Assembly: GCA_035622755.1 (NCBI GenBank)
Contig: DASPUU010000126.1
Coordinates: 1 to 18,960 of the forward strand
Reading direction: 5' to 3'
Source: JADGRA01 sp035622755
GTDB lineage: Bacteria > Myxococcota > Myxococcia > Myxococcales > Myxococcaceae
Length of the DNA stretch: 18,960 nt
Both the position numbers and the translations under genes were made by a program. Below, one piece after another: positions 1-8,769 of the stretch (the stretch's first letter is position 1; each line of letters begins with the position of its first letter). The notes beneath the pieces were generated by a model. The model saw only the letters and a list, made by a program, of their open reading frames with translations. It was not told the DNA's origin and made no database searches.

Positions 1-219
1 GAGGTAGCTGAGCGGAAGACCGGAAGGGTCAGAGCTCCCGGACGCGTCCAGGGTGTACGGCTGCCCTTCGCTCACCACCTGGATGGGACCGGCGTTGGCG
101 ACCGGAGTGGTCGGGTTGGGACCGCCGGCGCTCCCCCCGCCGCTGCTGCACGACGCGACGGCCAGACCGACGAGCAAGATGACGAGCCGACGCAGCACAC
201 AGCCAGGTCCAGCGACCAT
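1..219 (-). CDS. Lipoprotein with PKD/REJ-type domain, N-terminal part only
   Basis: The gene runs off the left edge, so only the first 73 codons are visible. They start at an ATG at 219 with a G-rich stretch just upstream. The protein begins with a basic n-region and a hydrophobic segment (LVILLVGLAVASC). The ending AVASC fits a lipobox, so the mature protein would be lipid-anchored at about Cys21. A Ser/Gly-rich linker follows, then the sequence ANAGPIQVVSEG and, a little later, LDASGSSDPSGLPLSYL, which is the typical beginning of a PKD- or REJ-like beta-sandwich domain. Such proteins are usually surface or periplasmic and often carry several of these domains; the rest lies outside the window. 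It is divergent from the kelch-repeat gene with about 150 nt between them, so the two extracellular proteins may share a regulatory region. Function unknown. Confidence 0.72.
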   Translation of the reverse strand, partial: MVAGPGCVLRRLVILLVGLAVASCSSGGGSAGGPNPTTPVANAGPIQVVSEGQPYTLDASGSSDPSGLPLSYL

Positions 220-372
220 GGTCCCCCCCGCGTGGTTCAGCCTGCAGAGATCGTCCTTCACTCCCCGCTTGGCGGTCAATGCACCCGGGTGTTCAGGCGG
301 GTTGGACGGAACGGTTGGCGCGACCCCGGTTGTGTGTTTGGCTCACGGGACCGCGCGGGAGGGGTCCAGGAC
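220..372. other. Divergent intergenic region between lipoprotein and kelch genes
   Basis: This 153-nt gap separates two divergently transcribed genes for exported proteins and should hold both promoters. I see no convincing -35/-10 pair, palindrome or terminator. The only clear signal is a GGGAGGGG Shine-Dalgarno-like stretch at about 358-365 in front of the kelch gene. An open frame on the plus strand continues upstream to 232, but its product there is a non-hydrophobic leader and does not look like a real extension. Confidence 0.4.
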
Positions 373-3300
373 ATGGAGCGGGCAATCCGTCGATCGGGCC
401 GGTGGGCCCTCGTCGTCGTTTTAGTTCTCGCACCGGCACGCGAGCGGCCACTGGCCGACTCGCTCTGGACGCAGCCGGGAGCGATGCAACGGTCCCGCAC
501 GGATCACACGGCGACGCTGCTTCCGTCCGGGAAGGTGCTCGTCGTCAGCGGCTCCGACGGCATCAGTGCCCTGCTCGCCAGCGCCGAGCTGTACGACGAG
601 GCGACGAACACCTGGGCTGCCACGGGCTCCCTCGCCACCGCTCGCATCTTTCACACCGCGACTCTGCTGCCATCCGGCAAGGTGCTCGTCGTGGGGGGCA
701 GCGACATCAACGACGTGTCCATGGGTACGGTCGAGGCCTATGACCCTGCGGCGGGGACGTGGGCGGCGAGCGGATCCCTCGGCACGACACGCGCCTACCA
801 CACGGCGACGCTGCTTCCGTCCGGGAAGGTGCTCGTCGTCGGAGGTTACGGTCGCAACAGTGGTTTCCCCCTCGCGAGCGCCGAGCTCTATGACCCGGCG
901 ACGGGAAGCTGGAGCCCCACTGGCTCGCTGGGCACCGCGCGCGGATTTCACAGTGCGACGCTCTTGCCATCCGGGCTGGTGCTCGTCGCCGGGGGTTCCG
1001 TCCCGGGAGGGGCCACCGCGAGCGCAGAGCTCTACGACCCGACGACCGGTGCGTGGACGGCCACAGGGTCCCTGGCAACGGCACGGTTCGGCCAGACCGC
1101 GATGCTCTTGTCGTCTGGAAAGGTGCTCGTGGTCGCCGGCAAGGATGACCGCGGCGACGCGACGGCGAGCGCGGAGCTGTATGACCCGGCGACCGGCACG
1201 TGGACCGGGACCGGGTCACTGGCAACGGGACGCCTGCAACAGTCCGGAACGCTCCTCGGTTCCGGCAAGGTGCTCGTCGTGGGAGGGTCTGACATCAACC
1301 AGTTCCTGACGAGCGCGGAAGTCTATGACCCGGCAACGGGAACGTGGGCGGCGGCAGGCGCGCTCGCGGTCGGCCGGGTCGACCCCACTGTCACGCCTTT
1401 GCCCTCCGGCAAGGTGCTCGTCACGGGTGGAGCGTCCAACCCGGGGTTCACCACCATGGAGGTCTATGACCCGGTGACAGGGACCTGGGGCACGGGGTCC
1501 CTCGCGGTGCCCCGGTACGGCCACTCCGCCACGCTCCTTGCATCCGGCAAGCTGCTCGTCGCCGGGGGCAACGACCCCTACAACACGTTCGTCTCGAGCG
1601 CCGAAGTGCGAGATCCGGTCACGGGACTCTGGAGCGGCACCGGGGCTCTGGTCACGCTGCGTTCGGCACACACGGCGACGCTTCTCGCGACGGACAAGGT
1701 GCTCGTTGTCGGGGGGGCAGGCCCGGGATTTCTCGGCAGCGCGGAGGTCTATGACCCAACAACCGCGGTCTGGACTCCCACCGGCTCCCTGACGGCCCCA
1801 CGCTACGGGCACAGCGCGACGCTGCTTCCGTCGGGGAAGGTCCTCGTTGCAGGAGGGGTCGACAGCACCGGAAATTCGGCCGTCGCGAGTGCGGAGCTCT
1901 ACGACCCGGCGACCGGCACCTGGTCCGCCACCGGCTCGATGGCGGGCGCGCGCAAGTACCATGTCGCTGCGCTCCTGTCCTCGGGAAAGGTGCTGGTCGC
2001 GGGCGGCATCGGGGGCACGGACAATCTCAGCGCCGAGGTGTACGACCCGGCGACCGGCACCTGGTCCGCCACAGGCTCGCTGGCGACCATCAGGTTCGAC
2101 GCCGCAGCGACGCTCCTCTCCTCCGGCAAGGTGCTCGTCACCGGCGGATACGCGGGCTCCGGGTCGAACGCGCCGACCGAGGAGCTGTACGACCCGGCGA
2201 CAGGGACCTGGACGGCGACCGGGGCGCTCGTCGACCCACGCGACTACCACACCGCGACGCTGCTTTCGTCTGGACGGGTGCTCGTCATCGGCGGCCTCGA
2301 CATCAACGGAGTGACGGCCAGTGCGGAGCTCTACGATCCGGCGACGGAAACGTGGACCCTGACGGACCCGATGGCCGTTCCTCGGTACGAGCACACGGCG
2401 ACGCTTCTCGGTGGCGGCAAGGTGCTCGTCGTCGGGGGCTCGAGCGGCGCAGGCGCCGTCGACTCCACCGAGGTCTACCGCTCTCCCATCTTCGTCTCCC
2501 CGGCTGCCCCGGCCCTTGCGCCGAGGGCGAGCCAGAGCTTCACCGCAGCAGGCGGCAGCGAAACCGGCTTCACCTGGACCTTCGTCACCAACGCCTCGGG
2601 CGGAACCCTGACCGCGGCCGGTGCTTACACCGCAGGGTCGACGGGTAGCGTGACCGACGTCCTGCGCGTCGCGGATTCGCTGGGCGGCTCGGCGACGGTC
2701 TCGGTCACCGTGACCGCGGCGGTATCGGCCTCGCCCGCAGCCGTGTCGCTCGCGCCGCGGGCGACGAGGACGTTCACCGCCTCCGGCGGCAGCGGGACCG
2801 GGTACGCCTGGGCCTTCGTCACCAATGCCTCGGGCGGGACGGTGAGCGCAGGCGGGGCATACACCGCGGGGTCGACCGGCAGCGTGACCGACGTCCTCCG
2901 GGTCACGGATTCGCTGGGCGGCTCGGCGACCGCCTCGGTGACGGTGACCGCGGCCCTGGCCATCACTCCCGCGACGGTGACCGTGGCCACCGGGGGGACC
3001 CAGGCGTTCAGCGCCTCCGGCGGCAGCGGGATCTACACCTGGTCGTTCTTCACCAACGCGTCGGTGGGGACGCTCACGACCAGCGGGCTCTACACGGCGG
3101 GGGCAACGGGCGGTGTGACCGACGTGGTCCGTGTGACGGATTCTCTGGGCAGCACGGCCAATGCTTCCATCACGGTCATCCCGGCCACGGCGGCGAGCAC
3201 CGGCGGCAGCAGCGGCGGCTGCGGCACCGCGGGCGGTGACATCCTTCCGCTCCTGGCGCTCGGGGTGCTGCCCCTGCTGATGCGGCGCCGCAGACCGGCA

Positions 3301-3426
3301 GTCCCGCCGCCCGCGGTGGCGCGGGCCGGGGCGAGCGCTAATCGAGGAATTTCCAGGTCGAGGCTCCGTCCAGGTGACGCACGCGAGCGGCAGCGATGGC
3401 CGTCGGCTCGAAATTGCTGGCATTGA
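373..3426 (+). CDS. Secreted kelch-repeat protein with three Ig-like repeats and C-terminal sorting signal
   Basis: This encodes 1017 residues from the ATG at 373, chosen because GGGAGGGG lies just upstream and the product then starts with a signal peptide (basic MERAIRRSGR, then WALVVVLVLAPA). Residues about 30-705 contain 14 kelch units, each with HTATLLPSGKVLVVGG-like and SAELYDPATGTW-like segments. These form four-stranded blades, so 14 units fit two seven-bladed propellers. Three Ig-like repeats of about 78 residues follow (about 707-937). Residues about 944-974 read SSGGCGTAGGD, a hydrophobic stretch and RRRR, which resembles Cys-containing tripartite sorting signals such as MYXO-CTERM. 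About 43 poorly structured residues follow before the stop, overlapping the opposite gene, which is unusual for such signals. The protein probably acts at the cell surface, perhaps in carbohydrate or protein binding; no catalytic residues are recognisable. Confidence 0.9.
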   Translation: MERAIRRSGRWALVVVLVLAPARERPLADSLWTQPGAMQRSRTDHTATLLPSGKVLVVSGSDGISALLASAELYDEATNTWAATGSLATARIFHTATLLPSGKVLVVGGSDINDVSMGTVEAYDPAAGTWAASGSLGTTRAYHTATLLPSGKVLVVGGYGRNSGFPLASAELYDPATGSWSPTGSLGTARGFHSATLLPSGLVLVAGGSVPGGATASAELYDPTTGAWTATGSLATARFGQTAMLLSSGKVLVVAGKDDRGDATASAELYDPATGTWTGTGSLATGRLQQSGTLLGSGKVLVVGGSDINQFLTSAEVYDPATGTWAAAGALAVGRVDPTVTPLPSGKVLVTGGASNPGFTTMEVYDPVTGTWGTGSLAVPRYGHSATLLASGKLLVAGGNDPYNTFVSSAEVRDPVTGLWSGTGALVTLRSAHTATLLATDKVLVVGGAGPGFLGSAEVYDPTTAVWTPTGSLTAPRYGHSATLLPSGKVLVAGGVDSTGNSAVASAELYDPATGTWSATGSMAGARKYHVAALLSSGKVLVAGGIGGTDNLSAEVYDPATGTWSATGSLATIRFDAAATLLSSGKVLVTGGYAGSGSNAPTEELYDPATGTWTATGALVDPRDYHTATLLSSGRVLVIGGLDINGVTASAELYDPATETWTLTDPMAVPRYEHTATLLGGGKVLVVGGSSGAGAVDSTEVYRSPIFVSPAAPALAPRASQSFTAAGGSETGFTWTFVTNASGGTLTAAGAYTAGSTGSVTDVLRVADSLGGSATVSVTVTAAVSASPAAVSLAPRATRTFTASGGSGTGYAWAFVTNASGGTVSAGGAYTAGSTGSVTDVLRVTDSLGGSATASVTVTAALAITPATVTVATGGTQAFSASGGSGIYTWSFFTNASVGTLTTSGLYTAGATGGVTDVVRVTDSLGSTANASITVIPATAASTGGSSGGCGTAGGDILPLLALGVLPLLMRRRRPAVPPPAVARAGASANRGISRSRLRPGDARERQRWPSARNCWH
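463..2487 (+). repeat. 14 tandem kelch units (about 150-165 nt each)
   Basis: Within the kelch gene the phrase encoding LLPSGKVLVVGG recurs 14 times, each followed by a SAE(L/V)YDPATGTW segment. Many copies are close at DNA level (for example cggcaaggtgctcgtc recurs). This suggests growth by internal duplication and makes the region prone to recombination and assembly error. Confidence 0.85.
2491..3183 (+). repeat. Three tandem Ig-like repeats (about 231 nt each)
   Basis: Three consecutive copies each contain a TFVTNASGGT-like segment, a YTAGSTGSVTDVLRV-like segment and a DSLGGSATVSVTV-like end. Copies 1 and 2 are nearly identical in their second halves (about 2584-2700 and 2815-2940), while copy 3 has diverged. 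The pattern resembles bacterial Ig-like folds used as spacers between a binding head and a membrane anchor. Confidence 0.75.
3205..3294 (+). other. Cys-containing C-terminal sorting/anchor signal region
   Basis: It encodes a Gly/Ser-rich stretch, a Gly-Cys-Gly motif with Cys950, a hydrophobic helix (ILPLLALGVLPLL) and an Arg cluster (RRRR, residues 971-974). This order of small-residue motif, helix and basic cluster is the hallmark of tripartite C-terminal sorting signals. In the MYXO-CTERM type the cysteine is thought to be processed and lipid-modified. The exact family is not certain from sequence alone. Confidence 0.6.
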
Positions 3427-3715
3427 CCCCGACCGTCACCCAGGGGCGCTTCTTTCGATACGTGTAGTGGGTGACGCAACCGCAGACCTTGCACCGATGG
3501 TATTGGCGAATTCGCCGATTCCATGAGTATTTGACGAGAGCGCCCTTCGGCGCGTCGACTCGCACCGACGACGGCTTGTAGTAGGCCCAGAGCGCCCCGT
3601 AGCGACGGCAGATCGAGCAATTGCAACTGGTCAGCGTCCGCGGCAATTGACGCACGCGAATTTGAATCAACCCGCAGTGGCACGCTGCAACGTTCGGGTC
3701 GACCTTGGCTCGCAT
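3338..3715 (-). CDS. GFA/CENP-V family zinc-binding protein
   Basis: A 125-residue protein starting at the ATG at 3715. It has the cysteine pattern of the GFA (glutathione-dependent formaldehyde-activating enzyme-like) fold: CHC (Cys12, Cys14), CNCSIC (Cys31, Cys33, Cys36) and CKVCGC (Cys75, Cys78, Cys80), which bind two zinc ions. The ending LDGASTWKFLD is typical of the family. Length is normal for a single-domain member. Most members have no proven reaction, so formaldehyde metabolism should not be assumed. Several stretches (for example the region around 3480-3540) are clearly richer in A/T than the neighbouring genes, which may point to acquisition by transfer. Its 3' end overlaps the tail of the convergent kelch gene by 89 nt. 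The start upstream in the same frame is not plausible, being low-complexity Arg/Gly/Pro sequence. Confidence 0.88.
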   Translation of the reverse strand: MRAKVDPNVAACHCGLIQIRVRQLPRTLTSCNCSICRRYGALWAYYKPSSVRVDAPKGALVKYSWNRRIRQYHRCKVCGCVTHYTYRKKRPWVTVGVNASNFEPTAIAAARVRHLDGASTWKFLD

Positions 3716-4176
3716 CGGGCTTCGTCTACCATCGTGTTGAAACGGGCGCGAGGCTGAGCAGCCCGTTCTCCAGGGCCGCACGCGTCGCCGCGCTCGCGCC
3801 GGGCGGAGGGGAGCCGGTCGAGTCGCGTCGACCTCGCGCGGCCGCGAAGGGTCCCGGCCGTCGAGCCCCAGGCCGACCCGCGGGTGCCCGCCCCTTCGAG
3901 CGGTCCGCCGGGCTCTGGCAACCCGAGCCCGGGTCCCGTCGGCTGATCCCGGCCCCCGGCTGCCCGGCCCGCGCACCCTCCTTGGGACTCCCGGGCCGAA
4001 GATCTTCTTGGATCTCGAAGAAGAAGCCGTACGTCCGGTGGGTCCGGTGGGAAACGAACGCCAGGCCCGGAGCGTACCCATTCCTCCGTCCCTCTGGTAC
4101 CTTGCCGCGCCGAGTTTTCCGGACCCGAGCCGAGGCCCGGGCCGAAGGTTTTCGACCGAACCCGTCGAGGAGCGCC
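3716..4176. other. 461-nt gene-free region upstream of katG
   Basis: The region separates the divergent GFA gene and katG. Open frames on both strands here give only Arg/Pro/Gly-rich products without recognisable domains. Visible elements are a perfect 10-bp palindrome gaagatcttc at 3998-4007, a 9-bp tandem duplication tccggtggg at 4034-4051, and a 12-bp direct repeat cccgggccgaag at 3990-4001 and 4136-4147. Any of these could be part of katG control, but none matches a known OxyR, PerR or Fur site that I can recognise. No clear -35/-10 pair was found. Confidence 0.4.
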
Positions 4177-6360
<2,184 letters not shown>

Positions 6361-6397
6361 AGCGAGGAGGCTCGCGGGAGGACGCTGGCCGGCCGCG

Positions 6398-6850
6398 CTA
6401 CAGCGCCTTGAGCGCGTCCACGGCCAGCGTCTTCTCGGCGCCCATCTGCGCGGCCTGGTCCTTGACCCCGTAGACCTTGATCAACAGCACGGTCTGCCCC
6501 TTCTTGACGTAGAGCATCGTGTACGGCGCCAGGGTGGCGTAGAAGGCGTCGTCGCCGAGCCCGCCGGCCGGCGTGATCACGGTTCCCGGAAGCGGACCCG
6601 ACTTCAGCCGGTCCCAGTCCTTCGGAGGCCACAGCGAAGCCGTGACGATGACGTGCGGCTTCTCCTCGGTCCACGAGCAGCCGGTCGTGCCGATGGGCTG
6701 GCCGGCGCCGAAGGTCCCGCCGAGCGCGGCGGCGACCTGCGCGGGGGTGAGCAGCTTGCACGGGTCGGGTGCCGCCGCCACGGCCAGCGGGAGCGAGCCC
6801 GCGGCCAGGCCGCACACGACATGGAGCACGGCAAGCCTCGGCGGTCGCAT
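6398..6850 (-). CDS. Small secreted protein, DUF3558-like
   Basis: A 150-residue protein starting at the ATG at 6850, with GGAGG seven bases upstream; a TTG two codons earlier is possible but less likely. The N-terminus is a signal peptide ending at about AVAAA (residues 23-27). The mature part begins DPCKLLTPAQVAAALG and has a second cysteine in TTGCSW (Cys31 and Cys58, a likely disulfide). It ends in a VKKGQTVLLIKVYG segment. This order (Cys-LLT-x-EV-like start, Cys-x-W, then a final strand-helix) resembles the DUF3558/DUF5642-type small exported proteins, whose role is unknown. The resemblance is by eye and not certain. It is convergent with katG, with 37 nt between the stops. Confidence 0.75.
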   Translation of the reverse strand: MRPPRLAVLHVVCGLAAGSLPLAVAAAPDPCKLLTPAQVAAALGGTFGAGQPIGTTGCSWTEEKPHVIVTASLWPPKDWDRLKSGPLPGTVITPAGGLGDDAFYATLAPYTMLYVKKGQTVLLIKVYGVKDQAAQMGAEKTLAVDALKAL

Positions 6851-6954
6851 GGTCAATCCTCCCGGTGCGTCCCCGCTCGACGACGGACGGCGACGGTCAC
6901 CGAAGTCTCGGGCGCCGCGCGCGTTTCGTCCATTCCCGGGTCGTCAGCGCGACC

Positions 6955-7368
6955 TCACTTCGACGAAAGCCATGCAGCCGAGATCAAGCACGCGGTGATC
7001 GCCATCGAGAAGACGACCGGGAGAGTGAAGAGGTATCTCCAGCTCACGGCCGTGATGGCGGCAAAGCAGACGGCGAACGCCCAGGCGATGCCGCGCATGC
7101 TCCGCAGGGTCTCCGCCGGAAGGCCACCGAGCTGCCAGGCCAGTATCGCCGCGAAGAGATAGAACACGCCGACGGAGAGTCCGGCCGCGACGAAGAGGTC
7201 CCAGTACGTCCGGTTGAAGCCCTGCACGTCGAAGTGAATCGACCGCATCGAGCCAAGGAGCGCCTCGACGCCCCATCCGGGATCGGACTGGCTGAACCCG
7301 AGCGTATGTCCTGCGGCAAAGAGCAGCAGAAGGACGGCAGCGACTCGATAGAAGGCGGAAGCCTTCAT
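6955..7368 (-). CDS. Four-helix membrane protein of unknown function
   Basis: A 137-residue protein starting at the ATG at 7368, with GGAGG seven bases upstream. Four hydrophobic segments are clear: about residues 6-25 (FYRVAAVLLLLFAAGHTLGF), 55-80, 93-113 and 114-134. A conserved-looking soluble loop between helices 1 and 2 contains MRSIHFDVQGFNRTYWD. The GHTLGF motif at the end of helix 1 and this loop recall a small family of uncharacterised four-helix proteins found in several phyla. I do not recognise a function. It lies 98 nt downstream of bfr on the same strand, so it could be read from the same transcript, but the gap leaves room for its own promoter. Confidence 0.8.
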   Translation of the reverse strand: MKASAFYRVAAVLLLLFAAGHTLGFSQSDPGWGVEALLGSMRSIHFDVQGFNRTYWDLFVAAGLSVGVFYLFAAILAWQLGGLPAETLRSMRGIAWAFAVCFAAITAVSWRYLFTLPVVFSMAITACLISAAWLSSK

Positions 7369-7452
7369 GCCTTGCCTCCAGAGACCAGCGGTGCGCTTAC
7401 CACGAGGACCCCGACGAGGACGGTGGCAGGGCGCACGCGGCGCCTCGGGGAG

Positions 7453-7478
7453 GGAAGGGTGGGGCCTCAGCCCTTTCC
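7453..7478 (-). terminator. Possible hairpin over the bfr stop codon
   Basis: On the minus strand GGAAAGGG pairs with CCCTTCC across an 11-nt loop that contains the bfr stop codon, with one bulged base. There is no run of T after it, so this is at best a weak terminator or an mRNA 3'-end structure. Confidence 0.22.
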
Positions 7479-7997
7479 GGGCGCATCGACCACGCCGTGC
7501 CCTGCGCCGGGGCCCGAGGAGAGATCTCCGGGGCGGATCTGCTGGGAGAGGTAGTGGGCCTCGCCGAGCTGGCGAACGAGCTCGAGCTGGCTCTCCAGCC
7601 AGTCGACGTGCGCCTCGGTGCCGAGGAGGATGAGCTCCAGCAGCTCCCGGCTGCCGTTGTCCCCGAGGCTGCGGCACCGTTCGACGCCGGCGTTGTAGCG
7701 CTGGACGTTCTCGTGCTCCAGCGCCAGGTCCAGGGTGAGCATCTCGACCACTGTCTCGCCGACGTTCACCTTCCCCAGGCGCTGCAGGTTGGGGAGGCCG
7801 TCGAGGAACAGGACCCGCTGGATGAGCGCATCGGCGTGGCGCATCTCCTCGGTGGACTCCCGGTACACCACCTCGGCCAGCCGGTCGTAGCCCCAGTTCC
7901 GGAGCATCCGGGAATGCAGGAAGTACTGGTTGATCGCGGTCAGCTCGGCGGTGAGCGCCTCGTTGAGGAGCTCGATGACGTCGGGGTGTCCCTTCAT
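7467..7997 (-). CDS. bfr: Bacterioferritin
   Basis: Bfr is the 24-subunit heme-containing iron-storage protein of the cytoplasm. This one has 176 residues, about 18 more than usual; the extra part is a Gly/Pro-rich C-terminal tail. Ferroxidase ligands Glu18 (LTAELTAINQYF), Glu51 and His54 (STEEMRHAD), Glu94 (LALEHE) and His130 are present, and Met52 is available as the heme ligand. The usual Glu127 of the EExH-type motif is replaced: the sequence reads LLGTEAHVDWLE, giving Thr127 with a Glu at 128. This could weaken or alter the di-iron site. The ATG at 7997 overlaps the stop of bfd (ATGA), with GGAGG seven bases upstream, so translation of the two is coupled. Bfd and Bfr are known partners in iron release. 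Confidence 0.96.
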   Translation of the reverse strand: MKGHPDVIELLNEALTAELTAINQYFLHSRMLRNWGYDRLAEVVYRESTEEMRHADALIQRVLFLDGLPNLQRLGKVNVGETVVEMLTLDLALEHENVQRYNAGVERCRSLGDNGSRELLELILLGTEAHVDWLESQLELVRQLGEAHYLSQQIRPGDLSSGPGAGHGVVDAPGKG

Positions 7998-8233
7998 CCG
8001 GTGGCCTCCGCGGGCGCGTCCTGGAGCGCGCGGCAGCCTACAGGATGGGCGGCGTGCGAGTGCGGGTCCTCGGTGCGGGCCTGCTCGATGAGCCGGGCCA
8101 GCTGGTGCCGGCATGCGCCGCAACCGGTGCCGGCGCCGCAGCGCCGGCCCACCTCGGTGAGGGTCCGGGCGCCGGCGGATACCGCCGAGCGCACCTGCCG
8201 ATCGGACACAGCCCGGCACACGCAGACGATCAC
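7994..8233 (-). CDS. bfd: Bacterioferritin-associated ferredoxin
   Basis: A [2Fe-2S] ferredoxin that delivers electrons to the bacterioferritin heme so that stored iron is reduced and released. From the GTG at 8233 it has 79 residues. Cys4 and Cys6 (VIVCVCRAVSD) and Cys38 and Cys41 (GTGCGACRHQL) give the C-x-C ... C-x2-C pattern with exactly the spacing of known Bfd proteins. The GTG was chosen because AAGGGG lies a few bases upstream and the product then begins right at the family N-terminus; an earlier start would add about 19 unrelated residues and cover the operator. The C-terminal part (about residues 52-79, with a HSHAAH segment) is longer than in the E. coli protein. The stop overlaps the bfr start by 4 nt. 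A Fur-like palindrome lies 18 nt upstream. Confidence 0.95.
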   Translation of the reverse strand: MIVCVCRAVSDRQVRSAVSAGARTLTEVGRRCGAGTGCGACRHQLARLIEQARTEDPHSHAAHPVGCRALQDAPAEATG

Positions 8234-8250
8234 GAGAACCCCTTGATGAA

Positions 8251-8269
8251 GTTGAGAATAACTCTCAAC
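8251..8269 (-). promoter_or_regulatory. Fur-box-like palindrome upstream of bfd
   Basis: The 19 bases gttgagaataactctcaac form a 9-1-9 inverted repeat with a single mismatch. The core fits the TGAGAATnATTCTCA-type variant of the Fur consensus. It lies 18 nt before the bfd start and overlaps the proposed -10 element, the right place for repression. In E. coli bfd is repressed by Fur with iron, so the site makes biological sense. Confidence 0.72.
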
Positions 8270-8284
8270 ATCATCAGAGGTCAA
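8255..8284 (-). promoter_or_regulatory. Candidate sigma70-type promoter of bfd-bfr
   Basis: On the minus strand TTGACC (8284-8279) and TATTCT (8260-8255) are separated by 18 nt. They match the -35 and -10 consensus at 5 and 4 of 6 positions. The -10 lies inside the Fur-like palindrome. Transcription would start at about 8249, leaving a leader of some 15 nt. Confidence 0.45.
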
Positions 8285-8375
8285 GCACATTCTGCTGGCC
8301 GGCTGCGGGGAGGCCGGAGGCCCGTCAGGAAGGCCGATGGGCGCCCCGGGTCCTTTCCGCGCGTGCTCAGCCTCG

Positions 8376-8753
8376 CTACTTCCGGCCGTACGCTTGTCCC
8401 GGCGTCGCGCCCAGCGCGAGGACCGTGATTCCCTCTGGCCCGGGAAGGATCTTCCGCCGGGTGGTGGGGCCGACGCGAACCAGCGTCCCCTCCTTCAGGA
8501 CGGTCTCCCCGCCCGCGCAGCTCATGGTCCCGCTGCCCTTCAGCACGACGTAGACCTCCTCCTGCCCGTCCTTCACGTGGTCGTGCTCGGGGTACGCCGT
8601 GCAGCCGGGCTCGATCTCGATGACGTTCATCCCCCAGGCCGTCACGCCCAGGTCTCTTCCGGCCGTGTGGAAGCGGATGCCGGGAATCGCGTTCGGCCCC
8701 TGGTAGTAGGGGATGTCGCCCACCGCCCTGGCCTTGATGTCCGCCGTTCCCAT
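8376..8753 (-). CDS. Small single-domain cupin protein
   Basis: A 125-residue protein starting at the ATG at 8753. Cupin motif 1 is visible as PEHDHVKDGQEEVYVVLKGSG-like sequence with His57, His59 and Glu65/66 as probable metal ligands. In the second motif the usual histidine seems to be lost (GTLVRVGPTTRRKI), so metal binding may rely on motif 1 or be altered. There is no signal peptide, so it is cytoplasmic. It starts 16 nt after the stop of the upstream DsrE-family gene and is almost certainly in the same operon; the GAGG ribosome site is close and short. Substrate unknown. Cupins of this size range from dioxygenases to sugar isomerases and regulators. Confidence 0.85.
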   Translation of the reverse strand: MGTADIKARAVGDIPYYQGPNAIPGIRFHTAGRDLGVTAWGMNVIEIEPGCTAYPEHDHVKDGQEEVYVVLKGSGTMSCAGGETVLKEGTLVRVGPTTRRKILPGPEGITVLALGATPGQAYGRK

Positions 8754-8769
8754 GGCGCCTCGCGTCGGA

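Noticed and set aside
1216..3423. 735-codon open frame on the minus strand opposite the kelch gene
   Set aside because: It mirrors the kelch repeats and gives an Arg/Glu/His-rich repetitive product; no signal peptide or family pattern.
3982..4176. N-terminal extension of katG by 65 codons
   Set aside because: The extension lacks family similarity and a signal peptide. The ATG at 4177 has a GAGGAG site and yields the standard KatG start.
6362..6375. Hairpin gcgag-gagg-ctcgc just after katG as a terminator
   Set aside because: The stem is only 5 bp and no T-run follows on either strand, so it cannot be called an intrinsic terminator.
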